Positions 44,420 to 52,707 of a stretch of DNA of 64,000 nucleotides are shown one piece after another (position 1 is the stretch's first letter; the number at the start of each line of letters is the position of its first letter). The notes under the pieces were generated by a model. The model searched no databases. It was not told the origin of the DNA and saw nothing but the letters and a program-made list of their open reading frames with translations. The position numbers and the translations under genes were made by a program. The DNA is from Erythrobacter sp. (lineage in GTDB: Bacteria > Pseudomonadota > Alphaproteobacteria > Sphingomonadales > Sphingomonadaceae): contig CP073261.1 of the NCBI GenBank assembly GCA_019739335.1, positions 1,680,818 through 1,744,817 of the forward strand, written 5' to 3'.

Positions 44420-45985
44420 CTACTTCTTGGCCGAAGCCTTCTTTGCCGCTGGCTTCTTCGCCGCAGGCTTCTTGGCTGCGGGCTTCTTGGCTTCACCAGG
44501 CTCTTCAGCCGCTTCCTTCTTGGGAGCAGCCTTCTTGGCCGGGGCCTTCTTCGCAGCAGGCTTTTCCGCAGGCTCGTCTTCCGCCGCAGCTGCCTTCTTC
44601 GCCGGGGCTTTCTTGGCCGGAGCCTTTTTTGCCGCCGGGGCCGGAGCGGCCGTGGCTTCTTCCGCTTCGATTGCGGCTTCCAGCTCCTCGCGGGTCACTT
44701 CGCGCTCGGTCACTTCGGCCTTGTCGAACAGGAAATCGACCACCTTGTCTTCGTACAGCGGAGCGCGGAGCTGGGCCTGTGCCATCGGCTCGTTGCGGAC
44801 ATACTCGATAAAGCGCTCACGATCTTCGGCGCGATACTGCTGCGCCGCGCGCTGGATCAGCATCTGCATTTCCTGCTGGCTGATCTCGACTCCATTAGCC
44901 TGGCCGATTTCGCTCAGCAGCAGGCCGAGCCGCACGCGGCGTTCGGCGATGCGCTTATAATCGGCCTTCTCGGCTTCGAGTTCCTTCATCGCCGCTTCGG
45001 GATCTTCCTCGCGCGCGGCTTCCTGCGTCAGCTGCTGCCAGATCTGCTCGAACTCGGCTTCCACCATGGTTGGCGGAACGGCGAAATCGTGCCCGGCAGC
45101 CAGCGTGTCGAGCAGCTGGCGCTTCATCTGGGTGCGGGTGAGGCCGGCGCTTTCCTGCTCGATCTGGCCCTTCACGAGGCCCTTGAGCTGGTCCAGCCCT
45201 TCGAGGCCGAGCGACTTGGCGAAATCGTCATCCACCTTGGTCTCGGCTTCGACCTTCACCTGCTTCACCACGATGGCGAACTGCGCGTCCTTGCCTGCGA
45301 GATGGGCGGCGGGATAGTCTTCAGGAAAAGTGACCGTGATGGTCTTCTCATCGCCGGTCTTGGCGCCGGTCAGCTGTTCTTCGAAGCCGGGGATGAACTG
45401 GCCCGAGCCGATCACCAGCGGAGCGTCTTCGGCCTTGCCGCCTTCGAATTCCTCTCCATCGATGCTGCCGGTGAAATCGATGATGAGCTGGTCGCCTGCG
45501 GCGGCCTTCTTGCTCTTGGGAGCATCCTTGTAGGCCTTCTGCCCCTCGGCGATCTTGGCCAGTGCTTCGTCCAGCTCGGTATCGCTGACCGGGACGGTGA
45601 GCTTTTCCAGCTTCAGGCCGTCGAGCGAAGGCGCGGTGATTTCCGGCAGCACTTCGACTTCCACGGTCAGCTCGGCATCCTTGCCCTGGGCATAGCCTTC
45701 GGCCATTTCGACCTTGGGTTGCAGCGCGGGGCGAAGCTTCTTGTCGCGGATCAGGTTGTTGACCGATTCGCGCAGCGTCGTGTTCAGGACGTCGGCATGC
45801 AGCGCCTCGCCGTGCATCTTGCGCACCAGGTTGGCGGGCACCTTGCCGGGGCGGAAGCCGGGCATCCGAACCTGCGGGGCAACCTTCTTCACCTCGGCTT
45901 CGATCTTCGCGTCGATATCCTTCGCGGCGATGGTCAGGGTATAGGCGCGCTTGAGGCCTTCATTGGTGGTTTCGACGATCTGCAT
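44420..45985 (-). CDS. tig: trigger factor with Lys/Ala/Pro-rich C-terminal tail
   Basis: A 521-residue ribosome-associated chaperone. The ribosome-docking motif GFRPGKVP is at residues 43-50. An FKBP-type prolyl isomerase domain follows (about 150-245, GDQLIIDFTGSIDGEEFEGG and IPGFEEQL), then the helical arm domain to about 430. Residues from about 438 to the end form a tail of PAKKAP, PAAKK and acidic blocks resembling histone H1, about 80 residues more than usual. ATG 45985 matches the family start (MQIVETTNEGLK). It follows tRNA-Leu on the same strand. Confidence 0.95.
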   Translation of the reverse strand: MQIVETTNEGLKRAYTLTIAAKDIDAKIEAEVKKVAPQVRMPGFRPGKVPANLVRKMHGEALHADVLNTTLRESVNNLIRDKKLRPALQPKVEMAEGYAQGKDAELTVEVEVLPEITAPSLDGLKLEKLTVPVSDTELDEALAKIAEGQKAYKDAPKSKKAAAGDQLIIDFTGSIDGEEFEGGKAEDAPLVIGSGQFIPGFEEQLTGAKTGDEKTITVTFPEDYPAAHLAGKDAQFAIVVKQVKVEAETKVDDDFAKSLGLEGLDQLKGLVKGQIEQESAGLTRTQMKRQLLDTLAAGHDFAVPPTMVEAEFEQIWQQLTQEAAREEDPEAAMKELEAEKADYKRIAERRVRLGLLLSEIGQANGVEISQQEMQMLIQRAAQQYRAEDRERFIEYVRNEPMAQAQLRAPLYEDKVVDFLFDKAEVTEREVTREELEAAIEAEEATAAPAPAAKKAPAKKAPAKKAAAAEDEPAEKPAAKKAPAKKAAPKKEAAEEPGEAKKPAAKKPAAKKPAAKKASAKK

Positions 45986-46045
45986 GTCCAGCCTTCTAAT
46001 CTCTCTCAATACCGGTTCTGCACGGCGGGAATTGACCAGCGGAAC

Positions 46046-46130
46046 TGGTGCGGGCGAAGGGACTCGAACCCCCACATCTTGCGATACTGGTACCTAAAAC
46101 CAGCGCGTCTACCAATTCCGCCACGCCCGC
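46046..46130 (-). tRNA. tRNA-Leu (anticodon UAG)
   Basis: On the minus strand the 7-base acceptor stem GCGGGCG pairs with CGCCCGC, followed by A and an encoded CCA (46048-46046). The anticodon arm is CTGGT-TTTAGGT-ACCAG, giving anticodon UAG for leucine CUN codons. A variable arm typical of class II tRNAs and the T-loop GGTTCGAGTCC are present. Total length with CCA is 85 bases. It lies 60 bases upstream of tig on the same strand. Confidence 0.95.
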
Positions 46131-46289
46131 AGCCATGCGAACCAACAGGCGATGCGCCTGCGAAACGAAGCGGTGCCCTTATAAGGGCGCGGGCAAAAGG
46201 GCAAGGCGCACGATATGGGGAAAATGCACAGGGAACGGGTTTGCTGCGCGGGACGTATTGATTGCAGGCTCAAACGAAAGGTCTGGATA

Positions 46290-46505
46290 ATGATTTTCCC
46301 TGAACAGGACGCCAGCGAACCCACCCCCGGTGGTGACGATATCGACAATCCGGGACAAACGCCGGACGAGGTCACGCCGCTGCCGGACGATACCGAAGAT
46401 CCCGGCCGCGGTCCGGATGAAGTCGGCCCGCTTCCAGACGATACCAGCAATCCCGGGACCACACCCGACGAAATTGCCCCGGTGACTCCGCCATCGCCCG
46501 ATTGA
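46290..46505 (+). CDS. small acidic Pro/Asp-rich repeat peptide
   Basis: A 71-residue peptide starting MIFPEQDASEPTPGGDD. It contains about three imperfect repeats of 16-17 residues built on NPGQTPDEVTPLPDDT, PGRGPDEVGPLPDDT and PGTTPDEIAPVTP. It has no signal, membrane segment or cysteine and is predicted to be disordered and strongly acidic. Function unknown. The start is chosen at the ATG after which composition becomes repetitive; an upstream in-frame ATG adds a basic segment of different character. Coding is supported by the conserved repeat at protein level with varied codons. Confidence 0.6.
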   Translation: MIFPEQDASEPTPGGDDIDNPGQTPDEVTPLPDDTEDPGRGPDEVGPLPDDTSNPGTTPDEIAPVTPPSPD

Positions 46506-46536
46506 TTTTTGCAGCGCGGCGGCTAGGGGCGTGGAC

Positions 46537-46848
46537 ATGAGCGAAGAAAACACTCCCGAAACGTCCCCGGCTACCGCTGCTGCCGACACCCCGCCCGATC
46601 ATCTGGCGATCGATCCGCGCAGTCCGCATTTCAACGCTGACCTGTTGCAACGCGGCGTTGCCATCCGCTTCAAGGGTCGCGTGCGCACCGATATCGAGGA
46701 GTATTCGATCTCCGAAGGCTGGGTGCGGGTGCAGGCAGGCAAGACGATGGACCGCAAGGGCCGCCCGCTGACGATCAAGCTGAACGGCCCGGTCGAAGCC
46801 TGGTTCGAGGATCTGGGCGAAGACGCGCCCGTCGCCAAGGCCGACTGA
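46537..46848 (+). CDS. DUF3297 family protein
   Basis: A 103-residue protein. After about 22 Thr/Pro/Ala-rich residues comes the family core DHLAIDPRSPHFNADLL, IRFKGRVRTDIEEYSISEGWVRV and AGKTMDRKGRPLTIKLNGPVEAWFED. DUF3297 proteins are small soluble proteins of unknown function. ATG 46537 is preferred over GTG 46531, with AGGGG upstream. It ends 12 bases before the convergent nhaA stop. Confidence 0.86.
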   Translation: MSEENTPETSPATAAADTPPDHLAIDPRSPHFNADLLQRGVAIRFKGRVRTDIEEYSISEGWVRVQAGKTMDRKGRPLTIKLNGPVEAWFEDLGEDAPVAKAD

Positions 46849-46860
46849 GCGGCCCTCGAA

Positions 46861-48087
46861 TCACACCACCGGATCGTTGGGATCGTCGCGCATTTCCGGA
46901 TGCGTGGCGGTCAACCGCAGGATGGCATAGCCCAGCAGCGCCGAAATCAGCGAGCCGACCAGCACGCCGATCTTCGCTTCGTCACGCAGGAAGCGCGCTG
47001 TTTCAGTGGATCCCGGGAATGCGAGTTCGCCGATGAACAGGCTCATGGTGAAGCCGATCCCGCATAAAACGGTAACGCCCCAGATTTCGGGCCAGGTGCA
47101 GCCGGGCGGTTTCGGCGCAATCTTCAATTTCACTGCCGCCCAGACCATTGCGAAAATGCCCGCCTGCTTGCCGACAACCAGACCCGCAGCAATTGCCAGC
47201 GGCAATGGGTCGAGCAGGGCTTCGAGCCCCATCCCTGACAGGTTTACCCCTGCATTGGCGAAGCCGAAAATCGGCACCACCAGATAGGCATTCCACGGCA
47301 CCAGCGCGTGCTCCATGTTTTCCAGCATGGGATTGCCCTTGCGGTCTCGGAACGGGATCATCAGCGCCGCCAGCACGCCCGCGATCGTCGCGTGCACGCC
47401 AGTGTAAAGGACGCAGTACCAGAGCAGTACGGTCAGCAGGATGAATGGGAACATCGAGCTGAACCCGATCCGGTTCAGGGCGAACATGATCGCCAGCACC
47501 ACGGCGGAAGCGGCGAGGAACATCATGTTGATGTCTTCGGTGTAGAAAATGGCGATGATCGCCACCGCGCCGATATCGTCGACAATGGCAACCGTCAGCA
47601 GGAATAGCCGCAGCGGTGCCGGAACACGGGTGCCGAGCAGCCCTACCACGCCCATAGCGAAGGCAATGTCGGTAGCGGCGGGAATCGCCCAGCCTCGCGC
47701 CAGACCGGGTTCACTGCCCGCGATCAGTATGTAGACCGCCGCCGGGGCGGCCATGCCGGCAATCGCGGCAAGGATCGGCAAGGTGCGCGCCTTCGGATCG
47801 GCCAGGTTCCCAGCGATAATTTCCCGCTTCACTTCCAGCCCGACGACGAAGAAGAAGATCACCATCAATCCGTCATTGATCCACAGGTGCAGCGTGTTGA
47901 GGTAAAAAGCCTCTTTCGACCAGAGGTAGCCGTTGAACAGTTCCATATAGGCGCCAGAGACGCCCGAATTGGCGACGATCATCGCCAGTGCCGCAACGGC
48001 GATCAGCAATATCCCCGAAAACGCGTCGGCGCGAAACAGCGCGCTGAAGTTGCGGGCAGCGGTGCGGATAATGCTTGGTTTGGCCAT
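46861..48087 (-). CDS. nhaA: Na+/H+ antiporter NhaA
   Basis: A 408-residue inner-membrane antiporter with about 12 helices. The ion-binding aspartate pair is in AIVDDIGAVAII (near residues 165-166) and PAATDIAFAMGVV precedes it. NhaA exports Na+ or Li+ in exchange for two protons at alkaline pH. ATG 48087 matches the family N terminus (ARNFSALFRADAFSGILL). It is monocistronic and divergent from the glycosyltransferase; a marine or saline lifestyle would suit it. Confidence 0.95.
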   Translation of the reverse strand: MAKPSIIRTAARNFSALFRADAFSGILLIAVAALAMIVANSGVSGAYMELFNGYLWSKEAFYLNTLHLWINDGLMVIFFFVVGLEVKREIIAGNLADPKARTLPILAAIAGMAAPAAVYILIAGSEPGLARGWAIPAATDIAFAMGVVGLLGTRVPAPLRLFLLTVAIVDDIGAVAIIAIFYTEDINMMFLAASAVVLAIMFALNRIGFSSMFPFILLTVLLWYCVLYTGVHATIAGVLAALMIPFRDRKGNPMLENMEHALVPWNAYLVVPIFGFANAGVNLSGMGLEALLDPLPLAIAAGLVVGKQAGIFAMVWAAVKLKIAPKPPGCTWPEIWGVTVLCGIGFTMSLFIGELAFPGSTETARFLRDEAKIGVLVGSLISALLGYAILRLTATHPEMRDDPNDPVV

Positions 48088-48246
48088 GCGGCTGTCCCTT
48101 CCGCAATTGCCCCGACTTTTCAAGTGTGCTGGCTAATGACCTTGGCGAAATTTGTCGCCCGGTCCGGGAATTTCTCCGCCCCGGTTGCAATCGGCGATGT
48201 AAAATGTAGTCCTGCGTAGTCATACGTAAATTCAGGGGGCTGCGGT

Positions 48247-49665
48247 ATGGAGTGGGGGGCCTGGTCCGCGCTGGAATGGCTGGCGCTGGCCGAATACGAA
48301 TTGCTGCTGTTCGCAGGCTTTTTCTTTCTGCTTGGCGCAATCGACGAGTTCGCGATGGATGCGATCTGGCTGTGGCTGCGCGCCACGGGCCGCGCGAAGA
48401 CGCTGACCGTATCGCGTGACAGCCTGCTGCACCGGCAGCTCTCCGCTGCGGTCGCGGTGATGATCCCCGCATGGCAGGAAGCGCGCGTGATCGGGGATAC
48501 ACTGGCCCACGCCCGCGCCGCATGGCCGCAAGCCGATGTGCTTTTCTATATCGGCCTCTATCGCAACGATCCCGCCAGCCTGGAGGCGGCAATGGCCGGC
48601 GCGGAATGCGATCCGCGTGTACGGCTGGTGGTGCATGATCGCGATGGGCCGACAACCAAGGCCGATTGCCTCAACTGCCTGTACCAGGCGATGGCTCAGG
48701 ATGAGGTGCGGCGCGGGCGCACAATCCACACCGTGCTGCTGCACGATGCCGAGGACATGGTTGATTCCGCCGCCATCGCGCTGATCGACCGGGCAATGCA
48801 GGATTGCGATTTCGTGCAATTGCCGGTGCTGCCGATCCCGCACCCCTCGTCGCGCTGGGTGGGGAGCCACTATTGCGAGGAATTTGCCGAATCGCACGCC
48901 AAGGCGTTGGTGGTCCGCGATGCTCTGGGAACAGGAATCCCGGCGGCAGGCGTTGGCTGCGGGTTCAGCCGTTCGATGTTGGCAGAAATGGCATTGGCCA
49001 ATGGCACTGAGAAAGGCCCTTTTTCAGATGCCTCGCTGACCGAAGACTACGAACTCGGGTTGAAAGTCGCAGTCTCGGGCGGGCGGTCGCGGTTCCTGCG
49101 GGTGCGCGGCGACGACGGGCGACTGATCGCTACCCGCGCCTATTTTCCGGCCCGACTTGCGCAGTCGGTGCGGCAGAAGTCGCGCTGGTTGCACGGCATT
49201 GCATTTCAGGGTTGGGACCGGCTGGGTTGGACCGGTTCGCTGGCGGAAAACTGGATGCGCATGCGCGACCGCCGCGGGCCGCTGTCCGCGCTGGTCTTGC
49301 TGACCGGATATACGCTGTTCGTTCTTGCGGCGGGCCTGACGGCGCTCGATTTCGCGGGATACGATCGCCCTTGGGAACCCACGCCGTTACTGCTGGCACT
49401 GCTCGGAATTAACCTCGCTGCCTTTCTGTGGCGGGCTGTGATGCGTTTCGGCTTCACCGCGCGCGAATACGGAGCGATGGAAGGCTTGCGCGCAATCGTA
49501 CGCATACCGCTCGCCAACATCATCGCCATCATGGCGGGGCGTCGCGCGCTGTTTGCCTATGCCCGCACGATGGGCGGTGGTGACCCCACGTGGGACAAGA
49601 CCACGCGCGAAGACCATCCCTCGTTCGCAGCATTGCAGGTAACTTCGCTGGAAAGCGCAGGGTGA
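48247..49665 (+). CDS. NfrB-like processive glycosyltransferase
   Basis: A 472-residue family 2 glycosyltransferase. One N-terminal membrane segment (about 15-40) precedes a GT-A domain (about 70-300) with VAVMIPAWQEARVI, LLHDAEDMV (the D,D pair), SLTEDYELG (the catalytic TED) and RQKSRWLHGI (the Q/RxxRW motif of processive enzymes), then three C-terminal helices. It resembles E. coli NfrB but is much shorter and lacks the C-terminal regulatory domain of that protein. It probably makes a surface polysaccharide. GTG of the next gene overlaps its stop. Confidence 0.84.
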   Translation: MEWGAWSALEWLALAEYELLLFAGFFFLLGAIDEFAMDAIWLWLRATGRAKTLTVSRDSLLHRQLSAAVAVMIPAWQEARVIGDTLAHARAAWPQADVLFYIGLYRNDPASLEAAMAGAECDPRVRLVVHDRDGPTTKADCLNCLYQAMAQDEVRRGRTIHTVLLHDAEDMVDSAAIALIDRAMQDCDFVQLPVLPIPHPSSRWVGSHYCEEFAESHAKALVVRDALGTGIPAAGVGCGFSRSMLAEMALANGTEKGPFSDASLTEDYELGLKVAVSGGRSRFLRVRGDDGRLIATRAYFPARLAQSVRQKSRWLHGIAFQGWDRLGWTGSLAENWMRMRDRRGPLSALVLLTGYTLFVLAAGLTALDFAGYDRPWEPTPLLLALLGINLAAFLWRAVMRFGFTAREYGAMEGLRAIVRIPLANIIAIMAGRRALFAYARTMGGGDPTWDKTTREDHPSFAALQVTSLESAG

Positions 49666-50846
49666 GCCGCGCCGGACCGACTTCGTCGTCCCGCCGGGGC
49701 GGTGCCCTGGTAACCTTGGGCGGAGCCGTGGCCGTCTGGCTGGTGCTGCGCGCAGCGATATGGGAAGCACCGTTCGCGCCCGCCTCGCTGGCGGCACTGC
49801 CGCTGGGAGATGTGCCTGCGGTTTCGAATCCGATGCCCCTGGCTGAGCCGCCCGTGCCGGTACAACAGGCATCGCCGGCATACCCCATTGCGCCCGTGCC
49901 TGTGCTTCCCGCGTGGAATCCGGTGCCGCTGGCTTTGCGACTTGGAACCGATCTCCCGCCCGAGCAGATTTCCTTTCTTCCGCAACTTGCGCCCGGCAAT
50001 TCTCCACTCGCACGGCGAGGCTTTGCGGGAGCGAGCAATCTTGTCGCGCATGTCCTGTTGTTGCAGGCCGGCTATCGCGGCAATGGGAGCGCCGAACCAC
50101 TGTCCCCGCCCGCCAATTTCGCGCAGGCAGACGGCAATCCGCAGCCGACCTACGTTCCGCACGCGGCCGAAGCAATGCGGCGCGATCCTGTCAACCTCCC
50201 GCGCTGGTCGATGGATGCATGGGCGATGTGGCGGCAGGACGATCCCTCACCGCTGCTCTCCGGTAGGCCCAGCTATGGCCGTAGCCAGGCGGGCGCAGTT
50301 TTGCGTTATCACCTCGCCCCGGCGAGCGGACACGCCCCGCAACTGCACCTGCGCGGCAGTGTCGCGCTGGAAGGGCTGCAGGAGCGCGAGGCGGCCTTCG
50401 GCGGATCGGCGCGGCCGATTCCCGGTGTACCGGTGCGGCTGGCTGCCGAAGCGCGGGTAAGTGAAACCGATCGCGGTACCGAAGCTCGCGCGGCAGCCTA
50501 TGCGGTAACCGAACTTGCGCCGGTCCGTTTGCCGGGTGGCTTTAGCGGCGAAGTCTACGCGCAGGGTGGCTATGTCAGCGGCAATTTCGCCACGCCGTTT
50601 GTGGACGGGCAGGCGCGGATCACACGCGAACTGGCAGGTAGCGAGGACTTCCGGCTGGAAGCGGGCGGCGGGGCATGGGGTGGGGCGCAGGAGGATGCGC
50701 GGCGGCTCGATGTCGGACCAAGCGCCGCAGTGAGCTTCCGCGTCGGCGCGGCGCGTGGGCGGATTTCCGCGGACTACCGTTTCCGGGTGGCAGGCGATGC
50801 CAAACCCGCAAGTGGTCCTGCGCTCACACTGTCCGCCGGATTTTAG
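49662..50846 (+). CDS. putative outer-membrane barrel partner of the glycosyltransferase
   Basis: A 394-residue protein, GTG start overlapping the glycosyltransferase stop. An N-terminal hydrophobic anchor or signal (about 15-30), a Pro-rich region (about 40-90), and a C-terminal half (about 200-394) with alternating short beta segments rich in Gly/Ala and aromatic residues ending LTLSAGF, like an outer-membrane barrel. E. coli NfrB works with the outer-membrane NfrA; position and C-terminal character suggest an equivalent here, though TPR repeats of NfrA are absent. Function inferred from context. Confidence 0.6.
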   Translation: MSRAGPTSSSRRGGALVTLGGAVAVWLVLRAAIWEAPFAPASLAALPLGDVPAVSNPMPLAEPPVPVQQASPAYPIAPVPVLPAWNPVPLALRLGTDLPPEQISFLPQLAPGNSPLARRGFAGASNLVAHVLLLQAGYRGNGSAEPLSPPANFAQADGNPQPTYVPHAAEAMRRDPVNLPRWSMDAWAMWRQDDPSPLLSGRPSYGRSQAGAVLRYHLAPASGHAPQLHLRGSVALEGLQEREAAFGGSARPIPGVPVRLAAEARVSETDRGTEARAAAYAVTELAPVRLPGGFSGEVYAQGGYVSGNFATPFVDGQARITRELAGSEDFRLEAGGGAWGGAQEDARRLDVGPSAAVSFRVGAARGRISADYRFRVAGDAKPASGPALTLSAGF

Positions 50847-50900
50847 CAACGGCTTGTCATTCGCCTTCATAACCGCGCCCGGCTGGGGTAGGCGAGCGGG

Positions 50901-51821
50901 ATGGACGTTTACCTCCCCATAGCGAATCTCGCGGTCAACGGGCTGGTCATTATCGTCCTGGGCCTGGCGACGGGCATATTGTCGGGCATTTTCGGTGTCG
51001 GTGGCGGGTTCCTGACCACGCCGCTGCTGATCTTCTACGGAATCCCGCCCACCGTGGCCGCCGCATCTGCCGCAACGCAGGTAACCGGGGCCAGCGTCTC
51101 GGGCGTCTTCGCGCACAGTCGCAATAACGGGGTGGATTACCAGATCGGGCTGGTAATGGTGGCTGGCGGGATGATCGGCGCGCTGATCGGGGCGGGATTA
51201 TTTGCCTTGCTCAGTGCGGTCGGCCAGATCGATACGGTCATCAATATCCTTTATGTCGTGCTGCTCGGCTCCATCGGCGGGGTGATGCTGAAGGAGGCGC
51301 TGCAATCGATTGGCCTGATCGCACCTGGCGGCGGCGATCAGTCGCGCGCGGCCAAACGTCGCCATCATCCGTGGGTCGCGGCGCTGCCCTACCGCTGGCG
51401 GTTCTACCGCTCAGGCCTCTACATTTCCCCGATTGCGCCGCTTCTGCTGGGGCTGGTGGTGGGAATCCTGACGATGCTGATGGGCGTGGGCGGCGGCTTC
51501 CTGATGGTGCCCGCGATGCTCTACATCCTCGGCATGAGCGCACGGGTGGTGGTGGGCACCAGCCTGTTCAACATCCTCTTCACCACCATGCTGGTGACGA
51601 TGGTCCATGCCTTTACCACCCAAGCGGTCGACATCGTGCTGGCAGGCCTGCTGCTGATCGGATCGGTGACCGGCGCGCAGTTCGGCACCCGCATCGCCCA
51701 GTTCGCCAAGCCCGAACACTTGCGGCTGGCCCTTGCGGCGATTGTGCTCCTGATCGCGCTTCGCATGGCCTACGGGCTGACAGTGCGGCCCGACGAGGTG
51801 TACACCGTGGTGCCGTTATGA
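50901..51821 (+). CDS. sulfite exporter TauE/SafE family protein
   Basis: A 306-residue membrane protein with about eight helices in two repeats: GLATGILSGIFGVGGGFLTTPLL (about 21-43) and GLVVGILTMLMGVGGGFLMVPAML (about 188-212), the duplicated glycine-rich signature of TauE/SafE. It exports sulfite or organosulfonates. It overlaps the TIGR02186 gene, a pairing common in Alphaproteobacteria. It could complement the sulfide island by removing sulfite, although it lies 30 kb away. Confidence 0.9.
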   Translation: MDVYLPIANLAVNGLVIIVLGLATGILSGIFGVGGGFLTTPLLIFYGIPPTVAAASAATQVTGASVSGVFAHSRNNGVDYQIGLVMVAGGMIGALIGAGLFALLSAVGQIDTVINILYVVLLGSIGGVMLKEALQSIGLIAPGGGDQSRAAKRRHHPWVAALPYRWRFYRSGLYISPIAPLLLGLVVGILTMLMGVGGGFLMVPAMLYILGMSARVVVGTSLFNILFTTMLVTMVHAFTTQAVDIVLAGLLLIGSVTGAQFGTRIAQFAKPEHLRLALAAIVLLIALRMAYGLTVRPDEVYTVVPL

Positions 51822-52588
51822 TGCGCCTGTTGTTCGTCCTGTTGCTGGCGCTCGGCATAGCTGGTCCGGCCTTCGCACAAGGCCGCGAGCCAATTCTGGT
51901 GCCGGATATCTCGGAACATGACATCGTGCTGCGTCAGGGCTTCACGGGCGCGGACCTGCTGCTGTTCGGGGCGCTGCTCGATCCGTCGGGCGGGCGCGCC
52001 AATGGTGCATATGACGTTGTGGTCGTACTGAAAGGCCCGACCGAGGAGATCCGCCTGCGCGAAAAGGAACGGTGGTTCGGCATCTGGGTGAATGCCGACA
52101 GCACTGCCTATCGCTCGGTGCCCAGTTTCTACGCCATCGCCAGTTCGCGCCCGATTGCCGAGATCGTAGATGACAGCACCGCTGCCATATACGAATTGGG
52201 CCTCCCGTGGCTCCAGCTTTCGCCCACTGGCTCGATTGATCCTGGCGAACAGACCCGATTCTCCGCCGGGCTGGTCGATCTGCGGCAACGGCAGGGGCTA
52301 TATGCACAATACGATACCGGAGTAACGGTGAGCGAAGACGTCCTCTACCGCGCTCGCTTTCCCATTCCCTCCAACGTTATCCCGGGGCGCTATGTGGCGG
52401 AAACCTTTGCGATTGCCGACGGCCGCGTGATCACTTCGGCTACCTCCGAAGTTCTGGTTCGCAAGGAAGGTTTCGAGGGGGTGGTAGCGGAGGAAGCTGA
52501 GGACAATGCGTTTCTTTATGGTCTGTTTGCGGTCGGGCTATCGCTGTTCATGGGCTGGGTCGCAGGTCGGCTGTTTGCGCTTGTTTGA
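51818..52588 (+). CDS. TIGR02186 family membrane-anchored protein
   Basis: A 256-residue protein with a signal peptide (about 1-20, ending PAFA-Q), a beta-rich periplasmic part containing PDISEHDIVLRQGFTGADLLLFGA and SVPSFYAIASSRP, and a C-terminal membrane helix (about 232-252). TIGR02186 proteins sit beside TauE/SafE genes and probably assist that exporter. ATG 51818 overlaps the TauE stop (ATGA); a second ATG follows immediately. Confidence 0.88.
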   Translation: MMRLLFVLLLALGIAGPAFAQGREPILVPDISEHDIVLRQGFTGADLLLFGALLDPSGGRANGAYDVVVVLKGPTEEIRLREKERWFGIWVNADSTAYRSVPSFYAIASSRPIAEIVDDSTAAIYELGLPWLQLSPTGSIDPGEQTRFSAGLVDLRQRQGLYAQYDTGVTVSEDVLYRARFPIPSNVIPGRYVAETFAIADGRVITSATSEVLVRKEGFEGVVAEEAEDNAFLYGLFAVGLSLFMGWVAGRLFALV

Positions 52589-52707
52589 TCGGGGGGGCTT
52601 GATCGGGACTTGATCGGGGGTCTGACCCGCTCATCCGGCGCAATTGACCTGATCTTAACCCTGTCAGCATAGGGCAAGCGGGAAGTTCGTCAGCCATGTG
52701 AGCCCCT

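Noticed and set aside
46172..46206. TTATAA with an upstream TTGCCC as tRNA-Leu promoter
   Set aside because: Spacing of about 14 bases is too short and the distance to the tRNA is long; the evidence was too weak.
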